Source: JACMLD01 sp044227095 (GTDB lineage: Bacteria > Bacteroidota > Bacteroidia > Chitinophagales > Chitinophagaceae). Taken from it: a stretch of 64,000 nucleotides of DNA. A model generated the notes under the pieces. That model did not search any database, had not been told where the DNA came from, and saw only the letters and a list, made by a program, of their open reading frames with translations. Each line of letters begins with the position of its first letter. Position 1 is the first letter of the stretch. A program made the position numbers and the translations under genes. This document shows positions 1 to 8,700 of this stretch, piece after piece. The DNA is taken from the NCBI GenBank assembly GCA_044227095.1, contig JBGAFV010000001.1, positions 806,001 to 870,000 on the forward strand, written 5' to 3'.

Positions 1-722
1 CCATTTCTTTCTTCAAAAGCAAAGCGCTGATCTGTTCCAAACTCAGCAGATAATCTCTTTTCAGCTTTTAGTACAGTATCCGCAGCTGCTGCACTTTCAT
101 ACATGCGCTTCCAGATAAATGAAGCAGGATTAGCTATATAATCTGCTTTGCCAATAAAAAAATCCCACTCTTTTTCTGCAAGCAGTTCAGGCAAACGGCT
201 TTCCCAAAAACCGTGAATGCCTACCTGGCCAGTCAATTGCCCATTATGATTGCTGCTGGCGTGCAAGGGCACATGTGCATCGGCAATATAATGACCGATT
301 TCTGCAGACAGTTTTAAAATTTTAGTTTGATTTTTTTCTTTAAACGCAGCTGTAAGCCTGTGCATCATTGTTTGTATCCACCACGGCGCAATACCATGTG
401 CAGCCAGTGTATCAGCAGAAAATTTTTTAACAGCGCTATCCCATTTTTGTGGCAGCACCGCAAAAGCATTTTTACCGTAATGATCAATATCAATGTAATG
501 GCGCGGGCCTTCTTCGGCAACTGCATAGCGCCTTTTATCGGGATCAACTGCATGTTCAGTAAGAAAAGCAATATTGGGCTTATACAATACCAGCATTTCT
601 GGTGGCAGTAAAAAAACAGCGTAGTAATTAATTTGTTTGTGGGCATAAAACCCCCAGCAGTAAGAAGTATGAAAACTCAATAAGAGAGTTAAGAAAAGCA
701 ATAGCTTTTTACTAACAGTCAT
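1..722 (-). CDS. Zinc-dependent S1/P1 nuclease or phospholipase C-like secreted protein (3' end cut off)
   Basis: This gene starts at the ATG ending at 722 and reads off the left edge, so its C-terminus is missing; about 240 residues are visible. A signal peptide (residues 1-22) precedes WGFYAHKQ. If it is cleaved before W23, W23 becomes the mature N-terminus, as in P1 nuclease, where the N-terminal Trp binds zinc. The pattern H28, H81, H144-x3-D148, H154 and H170-x3-E174 follows the zinc-ligand spacing of that superfamily, and HYIADAHVPLHAS is its hallmark block. The likely role is secreted or periplasmic hydrolysis of phosphodiesters, either nucleic acid or phospholipid; the sequence does not decide which. 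The assignment to the superfamily is firm, the substrate is not. Confidence 0.8.
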   Translation of the reverse strand, partial: MTVSKKLLLFLTLLLSFHTSYCWGFYAHKQINYYAVFLLPPEMLVLYKPNIAFLTEHAVDPDKRRYAVAEEGPRHYIDIDHYGKNAFAVLPQKWDSAVKKFSADTLAAHGIAPWWIQTMMHRLTAAFKEKNQTKILKLSAEIGHYIADAHVPLHASSNHNGQLTGQVGIHGFWESRLPELLAEKEWDFFIGKADYIANPASFIWKRMYESAAAADTVLKAEKRLSAEFGTDQRFAFEERN

Positions 723-784
723 GAATAAGGTTTATTTGTGGTTTGGTTTCAACAATCATCATTTAGCACAAGGCTGCGCCCTGT

Positions 785-1485
785 GCTAATTATACTACGC
801 CCTTTCAGGGCTTCACGTATAACCCCGGAGGGGTGTTGTATTCGTAGCGAAGGGTAGAGCCCTTCGCAAAAAAATTATCATCATCATTGCGCACAGTGCT
901 GCACCCAGTGCTAATTATACTACGCCCTGTCAGGGCTTCACGTATAACCCCGGAGGGGGTGTTGTATTTGTAGCGAAGGATAAAAGCCCTTCCGCAAAAA
1001 AATTATCATCATCATTGCGCACCGGGCTAATTATACTACGCCCTTTCAGGGCTTCACGTATAACCCCGGAGGGGGTGTTGTATTTGTAGCGAAGGGTAAA
1101 GCCCTTCGCAAAAAAATTATCATCATCATTGCGCACCGGGCTGCACCCAGTGCTAATTATACTACGCCCTTTCAGGGCTTCACGCATAGCCCCGGAGGGG
1201 TGTTGTATTCGTAGCGAAGGGTAAAGCCCTTCGCAAAAAAATTATCATCATCATTGCGCACCGGGCTGCACCCAGTGCTAATTATACTACGCCCTGTCAG
1301 GGCTTCACGTATAACCCCGGAGGGGGTGTTGTATTCGTAGCGAAGGATAAAAGCCCTTCCGCAAAAAAATTATCATCATCATTGCGCACCGGGCTAATTA
1401 TACTACGCCCTTTCAGGGCTTCACGCATAGCCCCGGAGGGGTGTTGTATTCGTAGCGAAGGGTAAAGCCCTTCGCAAAAAAAGTT
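785..1485. repeat. Six-unit tandem array of palindromic repeats (about 116-126 bp per unit)
   Basis: Six copies start with GCTAATTATACTACGCCCT at 785, 910, 1026, 1152, 1277 and 1393. Each copy carries three small palindromes: GCCCTTTCAGGGC, CCCCGGAGGGG, and a longer stem GCGAAGGG...CCCTTCGC. An A-rich linker and a TATCATCATCATTGCGC spacer follow. The second and fifth copies share variants (CTGTCAGGGC, GCGAAGGATAAAAGCC), which shows a 367-bp segment duplicated within the array. Open frames across it are repeats of the same peptide and are not credible genes. The function is unknown; the array sits downstream of both flanking minus-strand genes' coding regions. Confidence 0.9.
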
Positions 1486-1504
1486 GCCACATGTACAACT
1501 GATA

Positions 1505-1528
1505 AACTGAGCGTAGCAACGATGATCA
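1505..1528. repeat. 24-bp dispersed repeat, copy 1
   Basis: The 24 bases beginning AACTGAGCGTAGC are identical to 61869-61892, in the same orientation and also intergenic. Flanking bases are loosely similar (CAAC upstream, TGCTGAT or TGATGCT downstream), so the true element is probably longer and degenerate. Confidence 0.75.
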
Positions 1529-1571
1529 CATAAAAAACAAATGCTGATACCCAAATGCATTATTCACCCAT

Positions 1572-2216
1572 TTACACCGTCTTATGCGCATCATGGTGTT
1601 TATCTTCGTCTACTTCCGCCACGCCGCCGCTGATGGCATATTTCAAAACATCTGAAGGGCTTACATCTTCCAGAATTCTTATTTTATTCTTTGGTACCAT
1701 ATACAATTGGCCGGTAACCGCATAGGAATTGGGCACGTAAACAGATATATAATCAATAAGGCCAAACTCACTGGCATCCTCATCCGTAATAAAGCCCAGT
1801 TGAAAAACATCTGGTTGAAAAATACTAACCAGTACTGCTTTTTTAAACTTGCGCTTATTGCCTGCAAAAGCTTCAAAAAAATCTTTTACAGAAGAATAAA
1901 TAAATTTTATGCCGGGTGTTCTTTCAAGCCAGCTATCAAATAAATTGAATATGCGGCTGGTAAGAAAATTAGAACTTAAAAAACCAATTGCTATTAGCGC
2001 AGCTATAATGACGACAAAACCCAAACCATAGTTGCGGGTTACAATTTTTCCATCTACATCTTTTACAGTAAAGATGGGCAACCAACTGTCTACAGATGTT
2101 ACAAACCAATAAATAAGATAGATGGTAATGGCAACCGGCGCAGTTACTAAAAGTCCCTGTAAGAGGTATTGCAAAATTTTTCGCCAGCGCCATTCATTCC
2201 GGGCCGATAAACTCAT
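1572..2216 (-). CDS. DUF502 family membrane protein
   Basis: A 214-residue integral membrane protein of the DUF502 family. Two hydrophobic segments at about residues 17-40 and 62-86 anchor a C-terminal soluble domain that contains FIYSSVKDFFEAFAG and the VPNSYAVTGQLYMVP block. This arrangement (two membrane helices, then a domain with conserved proline and glycine) is what the family shows. Length is normal. Biochemical function is not established for the family. The gene stands alone, diverging from the TetR gene, with the tandem repeat array beyond its stop. The start is the first ATG, with no longer alternative. Confidence 0.85.
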   Translation of the reverse strand: MSLSARNEWRWRKILQYLLQGLLVTAPVAITIYLIYWFVTSVDSWLPIFTVKDVDGKIVTRNYGLGFVVIIAALIAIGFLSSNFLTSRIFNLFDSWLERTPGIKFIYSSVKDFFEAFAGNKRKFKKAVLVSIFQPDVFQLGFITDEDASEFGLIDYISVYVPNSYAVTGQLYMVPKNKIRILEDVSPSDVLKYAISGGVAEVDEDKHHDAHKTV

Positions 2217-2364
2217 AATAGTTATAAATGGTATGAAACGTAAAGTTCACACAAAAAAATCATTTGCTGCCTGTTTTTAAATTATTGCATTAAGCAACAG
2301 CGTTTAACAGCAGTTTTACTAATACCTGTTAGCTATTTTGGGATGAATGGCAGAAAAAAATTGC

Positions 2365-2396
2365 ATGGAAACTTCTGTAACAAAAATAGTTTCCAT
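2365..2396 (+). promoter_or_regulatory. Probable TetR operator: 9-bp inverted repeat
   Basis: ATGGAAACT (2365-2373) and AGTTTCCAT (2388-2396) form a perfect 9-bp inverted repeat with a 14-bp spacer. It abuts and overlaps by one base the -7 element at 2396-2403, just upstream of the TetR start. A TetR dimer bound here would block that promoter, so autorepression is the natural reading. This is an inference from position and symmetry. Confidence 0.6.
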
Positions 2397-2403
2397 AGTT
2401 TTG
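2396..2403 (+). promoter_or_regulatory. -7 promoter element of the TetR/RND efflux operon
   Basis: TAGTTTTG matches the Bacteroidota -7 consensus TAnnTTTG. Transcription would begin at about 2409, only a few bases before the ATG at 2415. This supports the internal start over the upstream in-frame ATG at 2343. No clear TTTG box is seen at the usual -33 distance. Confidence 0.55.
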
Positions 2404-2414
2404 TGCCCCAAATT

Positions 2415-3062
2415 ATGACAGAAATAGACAATAAAGAGCGCATCAAATTACAGGCTACTGACTTGTTCATGAAATACGGAATACGCAGTGTGAGTATGGA
2501 TGATATTGCCAATAGCCTGGGAATGAGCAAGAAAACCATTTACCAGTATTATGCGGATAAAGATGAGTTGGTGGATGCAGTAATTGAAGAAGAAATCAAT
2601 CACAACGAAGATTGCTGTAAGCTGGATAAAAGTAGATCTGAAAATGCAGTACACGAGCTTTTTCTTGCATTGGATATGGTTGTGGAAATGTTTAAATCAA
2701 TGAACGCTTCGGTGATATACGATATGCAGAAATATCACCCAAGGGCTTTCCTCAAATTTCACAAACATAAAAACGATTACCTGTATAATGTAATCCGCGA
2801 AAATCTTATAAGGGGCATTAAAGAAGATTTGTACCGGGATGATATCAATATAAATATCGTTGCAAGGTTTAGGGTAGACAGTATGCTGTTTTCATTTGAT
2901 CCTGAGTTTCAGGCCAAGACCAAAAATAACCTTGGCGATATTGAACAGGAAATTATTTTACTGTACACACATGGCCTTGTAAATGCAAAAGGCTATAAAC
3001 TAATATTAAAATACAAACAAGAAAGAACCAAAAAAATTGTAAGTGATGCAAAGACTAAATAA
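2415..3062 (+). CDS. TetR/AcrR family transcriptional regulator
   Basis: A 215-residue regulator with an N-terminal helix-turn-helix (about residues 10-55: ATDLFMKYGIRSVSMDDIA, then MSKKTIYQYYADKDEL), typical of TetR/AcrR proteins. The C-terminal half would be the ligand-binding and dimerisation domain. The frame is open back to an ATG at 2343, but that start would lie upstream of the -7 box. The ATG at 2415 gives the normal MTEIDNKERI family start. It is the first gene of an apparent four-gene unit with the RND pump; its last 17-20 bases overlap the start of the TolC-like gene. It therefore probably represses its own promoter and the pump, with release by a pump substrate that the sequence does not reveal. 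Confidence 0.9.
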   Translation: MTEIDNKERIKLQATDLFMKYGIRSVSMDDIANSLGMSKKTIYQYYADKDELVDAVIEEEINHNEDCCKLDKSRSENAVHELFLALDMVVEMFKSMNASVIYDMQKYHPRAFLKFHKHKNDYLYNVIRENLIRGIKEDLYRDDININIVARFRVDSMLFSFDPEFQAKTKNNLGDIEQEIILLYTHGLVNAKGYKLILKYKQERTKKIVSDAKTK

Positions 3063-4443
3063 AATAATAGCATGGATTGGGTTAACCGCATTGGCGCTAC
3101 CGGCACTTGCGCAGGAAAAACATTCATTTTCTCTTCAACAAACGCTTGATTACGCAAAGAAAAATAATGTTCAGGTTAAGAATGCGTTACTCGGTATTAA
3201 ACTGCAGGAACAACAAAACAGGGAAGTAACTGCAGCAGCACTTCCGCAAGTAACGGGCAGTATTGGTCTTACATACAATCCCTATGTTGCTACACAGGTA
3301 TTACCCAACTTTATTTCTCCGTCTGTTTACCAGGTTTTAATAGACCAGGGTGTAAAAGATGGTAATGGCAACCCAATTCAAATGCCATCAGACTTTGGTG
3401 TTATTGCTGCACAGTTTGGCACAAAGTACAATGCCGTAGCCGGAGTAGATCTCAGCCAGCTTTTGTTTGATGGGCAAGTGTTTATTGGGTTGAAAGCCCG
3501 CAGCACCTCAATGCAATGGCAAACAAAATATGCTGAAGTAACAGATGAAATGGTAAGAACAAATGTTTACAAAATTTATTACCAGTTGCTCGCAAGCAAA
3601 ACATTGGTTGATTTGATTGATGCCAATATAGAACGTACAGAAAAACTTTCGCACGATACAAAAGAATTGTATAAAAATGGTTTTGCAGAACAGCTTGATA
3701 TTAATAAAGTAGAAGTGCAGCTGGCAAATCTTCAAACAGAAAAATTAAAATCGCTAAACACTATTTCCAACGGATATCTTGGTCTTAAATTTCTTATAGG
3801 AATGCCTATCCAGGATTCACTGGCGCTAACAGATACACTTGATGAAGAACAGATAAAACGAAATGCTTTATTGCTGGCAGACTTTAACTATAAAGACAGG
3901 AAAGATTACCAGTATGCCGAACTTGGAAAAAAGCTGAATGAGTTTAATGTTAGGCGCTACCAGCTAAGCCAGTTGCCTTCACTTAGTTTAACAGGCAATT
4001 ATTACAAAAGTGCACAGCGTAATGCATTTACTTTTTTAAATACTGGCGATTGGTATAATATTTCTGCCATCAACCTGAGAATGTCTATCCCCATCTTTAA
4101 AGGATTTGCTACTAAAGCAAGAATAGGACAGGCTTCCATACAGTTGCAGCAAACACAGAACCAGATAGATAATCTTAAAATACAGATAGACCAGGAAGTA
4201 GAAAAAGCAAAGTTGGATTTTATTGCCGCAGTTACAACACTTGATTATCAGAAAAAAAATATGGTGCTGGCAGAAACAGTGTATGATCAAACCAAGAAAA
4301 AATTTGAAGTAGGTACAGGTTCAAATACCGAAATAACTGCCGCACAAACAGATCTTAAACAAGCGCAGACAAATTATATAAACGCAGTGTTTGATGCAAT
4401 AGTGGCAAAGATTGATTATTTAAAAGCAACTGGAAAACTTTAA
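3046..4443 (+). CDS. TolC family outer-membrane efflux protein
   Basis: About 465 residues. A signal peptide (to about residue 22, ALPALAQ) is followed by two outer-membrane-efflux repeats. These show the long amphipathic helices expected of a TolC channel: SLQQTLDYAKKNNVQVKNALLG near the N-terminus, and ELYKNGFAEQLDINKVEVQ and KFEVGTGSNTEITAAQTDL at equivalent points in the two halves. It would form the outer-membrane duct of the tripartite pump made with the next two genes. A GTG at 3043 sits directly before the ATG at 3046, so the first residue is uncertain by one codon. It overlaps the TetR gene and is followed after 14 bases by the adaptor gene, consistent with one operon. Confidence 0.93.
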   Translation: MQRLNKIIAWIGLTALALPALAQEKHSFSLQQTLDYAKKNNVQVKNALLGIKLQEQQNREVTAAALPQVTGSIGLTYNPYVATQVLPNFISPSVYQVLIDQGVKDGNGNPIQMPSDFGVIAAQFGTKYNAVAGVDLSQLLFDGQVFIGLKARSTSMQWQTKYAEVTDEMVRTNVYKIYYQLLASKTLVDLIDANIERTEKLSHDTKELYKNGFAEQLDINKVEVQLANLQTEKLKSLNTISNGYLGLKFLIGMPIQDSLALTDTLDEEQIKRNALLLADFNYKDRKDYQYAELGKKLNEFNVRRYQLSQLPSLSLTGNYYKSAQRNAFTFLNTGDWYNISAINLRMSIPIFKGFATKARIGQASIQLQQTQNQIDNLKIQIDQEVEKAKLDFIAAVTTLDYQKKNMVLAETVYDQTKKKFEVGTGSNTEITAAQTDLKQAQTNYINAVFDAIVAKIDYLKATGKL

Positions 4444-4457
4444 AAAACCTAACTAAC

Positions 4458-5669
4458 ATGACTACAAAATTTAAGTATATGCAATTCATTTTAAAAACTT
4501 CACTTGTTGCTTCGTTGGTATTAACGCTGGCAGCCTGCGGCAGCAGTTCAAAAGACAGCAATGCTTCGCTGAACGATAAAAAAGCAGAGCTTGAAAAATT
4601 AAAAACCCAGGTAAAGAAACTGGAAGGTGAAATTACCAAGCTGGATACAGCCTCTGCAAAAGCAGAAAAGGCCAAACTGGTAACGCTGACAACTATTGCT
4701 CCTGAAAACTTTAATCACTTTATAGATTTACAGGGCAAGATTGAGTCTGTAAATATTTCATATATAGCTCCCCGTAATGGTGGTGGTGTTGTAAGGGCTG
4801 TCTATGTAAAAAGAGGCGATAAAGTAAAAAAAGGACAACCTTTATTAAAACTGGATGATGCTATTGCAAGGCAAAGTGTTGTAACTGCAGAGCAGGGAAT
4901 TGAAACCATCAGAACACAATTAGCGTACGCAAAAGACATAGCTAGACGCCAGCAGAATTTGTGGGATCAGAAAATTGGTACCGAAGTACAACTGGTAAAT
5001 GCACAAAACAATGTAAAAACTACAGAAAGCCAGCTAAAAAGTGCAGAAGAACAATTGAAAATTACCAAAGAGCAATTGTCTTTTACTAATGTGGTGAGCG
5101 ATGTTGATGGATCAGTAGAAGCAGTAAATGTAAGGGTTGGAGAAATGTTTACTGGTGTATTGGGTAATGCTGCGCAAATAGTAGTTGTAAACAACAGCAA
5201 TCTAAAAGCTACTGTAAACATTCCTGAAAATTACCTCGGTAAAGTAAATGTTGGAAGCAAGGTTAGTATAACATTGCCCGATTTGAACAAGACAATAGAC
5301 GCAACAGTAACTGTAACAGGTAAATCAATTGATCCTGTAAACCGCAGTTTTTTTGTGGAAGCAAAACTACCCCCTAGCCCAGATCTGAGACCTAACCAGA
5401 TTGCGCTTGTAAGAATACAGGATTATAATATTGGCAACAGCATTACTGTTCCTGTAAATACTGTACAGAGTGATGAGAAAGGAAAATTTGTAATGGTAGC
5501 AGTAAAAGAAAATGGCAAAATGATCGCCAGAAAAAAACCAGTAGTGATTGGACAGTTTTACGGAGATAAAATGGAGATAAAAAGTGGTTTGCAGGCAGGC
5601 GATGTAGTAGTAACAGATGGCTATCAAAGTTTGTACGAAGGACAGCTTTTAACAACAGACGCGAAATAA
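4458..5669 (+). CDS. RND efflux periplasmic adaptor subunit (HlyD/MFP family lipoprotein)
   Basis: A 403-residue membrane-fusion protein. A lipoprotein signal ends at LTLAAC with the lipidated Cys at residue 27, then a short coiled coil (residues about 37-66, EKLKTQVKKLEGEI). The biotin-lipoyl half motifs follow: GGVVRAVYVKRGDKVKKGQPL and, after a helical hairpin, SDVDGSVEAVNVRVGEMF. The beta-barrel and membrane-proximal domains come last. It links the permease at 5762 to the TolC channel at 3046. An ATG at 4479 is possible, but the ATG at 4458 gives a better-charged signal. A 92-base gap holding a palindromic repeat separates it from the permease gene. Confidence 0.93.
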   Translation: MTTKFKYMQFILKTSLVASLVLTLAACGSSSKDSNASLNDKKAELEKLKTQVKKLEGEITKLDTASAKAEKAKLVTLTTIAPENFNHFIDLQGKIESVNISYIAPRNGGGVVRAVYVKRGDKVKKGQPLLKLDDAIARQSVVTAEQGIETIRTQLAYAKDIARRQQNLWDQKIGTEVQLVNAQNNVKTTESQLKSAEEQLKITKEQLSFTNVVSDVDGSVEAVNVRVGEMFTGVLGNAAQIVVVNNSNLKATVNIPENYLGKVNVGSKVSITLPDLNKTIDATVTVTGKSIDPVNRSFFVEAKLPPSPDLRPNQIALVRIQDYNIGNSITVPVNTVQSDEKGKFVMVAVKENGKMIARKKPVVIGQFYGDKMEIKSGLQAGDVVVTDGYQSLYEGQLLTTDAK

Positions 5670-5685
5670 TAACGAGAATTGTGAG

Positions 5686-5756
5686 GTGTCAATCGTGAGA
5701 CTTTTATGAAAGTTACTCACCGACGACTCACGGCTCACGAATCACGAATTAAACCA
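5686..5756. repeat. GTGAATCGTGAG-type intergenic palindromic repeat
   Basis: The gap between adaptor and permease genes holds GTGAGGTGTCAATCGTGAG and, in opposite orientation, CTCACGGCTCACGAATCACG, forming an imperfect hairpin. The core GTGAGGTGTCAATCGT recurs inverted at about 50173-50188. It lies inside a presumed operon, so it would be transcribed as an RNA hairpin. Confidence 0.7.
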
Positions 5757-5761
5757 ACTGT

Positions 5762-8700
5762 ATGAGCGTATTAGAAAATATAAAAGGAAAATTTAAGGAA
5801 TTCGGGCCAACCAGCTGGAGTATTAGCAATAAAACAGCTATTTACTTAGTAATGCTATTTGTTAGCGGCTGGGGCGTATATAAATTTGTTTCCTTACCAA
5901 AGGAACAATTTCCGGACATTGTTATACCTAACATTTATGTATCTACCATATACGTAGGTAATTCTCCAAAAGATATGGAGAACCTGGTAACAAGGCCAAT
6001 TGAAAAACAAATCAAAGGCATTACCGGTGCAAAGATCAATAAATTCACCAGTACATCTCAGCAGGATTATTCTGCTATTATTGTAGAGTTTGATACTGAC
6101 GTAAAAACGGAAGTGGCACTTCAAAAAGTAAAAGATGCTATAGACAAAGCCAAACAGGATTTGCCGACAGATCTTACGCAAGAACCTACAGCGCTGGAAG
6201 TAAACCTGAGCGATCAGCCCATCATGTACGTAAACCTTAGTGGTGATTATGATTTACAGAAACTGAAAAAGTATTCTGATGATTTAAAAGACAGGTTGGA
6301 AGATTTACCACAAATAAACCGTATTGATGTTGTTGGTGCGCCAGAACGTGAGTTCCAGATTAATGTAGACAATTTCAGGATGCAAACTGCAGGTGTAACT
6401 TTTAATGATATCAGCAATGCAGTAGCAAGTGAGAATATGGATATCTCCGGTGGTTTGCTGGATGTGGGCAATATGAAACGCACATTGCAACTGAAAGGTC
6501 AGTTAAAAACAGCAAATGATATTTCGCAAATATTGGTGCGCAACACCGGTGGCGGCCCTATCTATCTAAAAGACATTGCTACAATAAAAGATACTACTAA
6601 AGAGCGTGAAAGCTATGCACGCCTCGATGGTAAAAATGTAGTTACATTAAATATCATTAAACGTGCTGGTGAAAACCTAATTGAAACCAGCGAGGCCGTA
6701 CAAAAACTAGTGGAAGAATCAAGAGGTGTTATTTTTCCGAAAGATTTAAAGGCAATTATAACAGGTGATCAAAGCATAAAAACAAAAGCATCATTTAAGG
6801 ACCTGGTAAACTCAATTGTTATTGGTTTCTTACTGGTACTAATTGTGTTGATGTTTTTTATGGGTATTACCAATGCCTTCTTTGTGGCGTTGTCGGTACC
6901 GCTCAGTATGTTTGTTGCGTTTGTTTTTTTGCCAGCGGCAGATCTAATTATCGGCACGCATGTTACCCTCAATTTTATGGTGCTGTTTGCATTGTTGTTT
7001 GCACTGGGTATTATAGTAGATGATGCTATTGTGGTAATTGAAAACACACACCGTATTTTTGTTGAAGGAAAAGGAAAATTAAGTTCGACTATAGCTGCAC
7101 GTATGGCTGCAGGGGAAGTATTTGTACCTGTACTTGCAGGTACTTTAACCATGCTGGCGCCTTTCTTTCCATTAATGTTCTGGCCAGGTATCATTGGTAA
7201 GTTTATGATTTACCTGCCTACCATGCTCATTTTTACGCTAGCAGCTTCTTTGATTGTTGCATTTATTATGAACCCGGTTTTTGCAGTAGATTTTATGAAT
7301 CATGAAGAAGGGGTAGATGAACCGAAGAGTGCGATCTTTAAAAAACCTTACTTCTGGGTTTCAATAGGTTTTGGTATTTTGTTTGACCTTGCTGGGTTCA
7401 CCTTCCTGGGCAATCTTCTTATCTTCTTTATGTTGATGGTGATTTTAAACCGTTATGTGCTTGAAGGCGCCATTCATGCTTTTCAAAACAAGGTTTTACC
7501 CTGGATTATGGGTCACTATGAAAGTCTTTTAAAATGGGCTTTGAATGGTTGGAGACCTGTTCATCTGTTACTGGGCACTTTTGGGCTTTTAATAATTTCG
7601 TTTTTTGTTTTTGTTGCCTCAATAAATTCAGGCCATGTAGGTGTTGTGTTTTTCCCGAAAGCCGATCCTAACCAGGTGTATGTTTATCTCAAACTACCAG
7701 TAGGTACCAATGTTGAATATACCGATTCCGTTACCCGTATACTGGAAGCCCGGGTAAATAAAGTGCTGGGAACAGAGAATGGTAAAAAGAATCCACTGGT
7801 GGAAAGTGTTATCAGCAACGTGGCAATAGGCGCAAGCGATCCAGCTGCAGGCGATCGAAGCACCAGAAGTGAACTTGGCCGTGTGCAAGTATCTTTTGTC
7901 GAATATGAAAAACGTGATGGCGTATCCACTAAACCGTATCTTGATAAAATACGAGCTGTAATGAATGGTATACCTGGTGGTGAAATTAGTGTAGACCAGG
8001 AAAGCGGTGGCCCACCCACAGATCCACCAGTTAATATAGAAATTGCCAGTGAAGATTTTGATGCATTGATTAAGACTGCAAGTAACCTAAAAAATTACCT
8101 GGATTCATTACAGGTACCCGGTGTGGAAGAATTAAAAATGGATGTAGATCTTACCAATCCTGAAATTACGCTTACAGTTAACCGTGAGCGGGCATTAATA
8201 GAAGGAGTTTCGTCTGCACAGATTGGCCAGCAGGTACGTACTGCATTGTTTGGACGTGAAGTTTCTAAAATAAAAGAAGGCAAGGAAGAGTATAAAATAC
8301 AATTACGCAACAATGAATTGCAACGGCAAAGCCTTACCAACTTGTTAAACATGCGTGTGTCTTTCCGCGATATTGCCAGTGGTGGTGCTATTAAAAATAT
8401 TCCAATCAGTTCATTAGTAACAGTAGAACCTACCAGTACATTGGGTAGCGTAAAACGTAAAAACCAGAAAAGAGTTATTACGCTTCGTTCAAACGTGCTA
8501 ACCACCCAGGGTTACAATGCTACCGCAGTAAATGTGGAGATTGCGAAAGACATTGCAAATTTTAAAAAGAAAGCTGATGGTGTAACCATTAAACAAACAG
8601 GAGAAGGTGAACAACAGGCCGAAACAGGAAGGTTTCTATTTGGTGCATTAGTTATTGCATTAGCATGCATTCTATTGGTGTTGGTAACACAATTTAATTC

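Noticed and set aside
785..1485. CRISPR array
   Set aside because: Units are about 120 bases, contiguous, without unique spacers, and no cas genes are near.
930..1560. Open frames of 85-87 residues on the minus strand reading REALKGRSIIS repeatedly
   Set aside because: They are translations of the tandem palindromic repeat; the peptide repeats with the DNA unit and has no other support.
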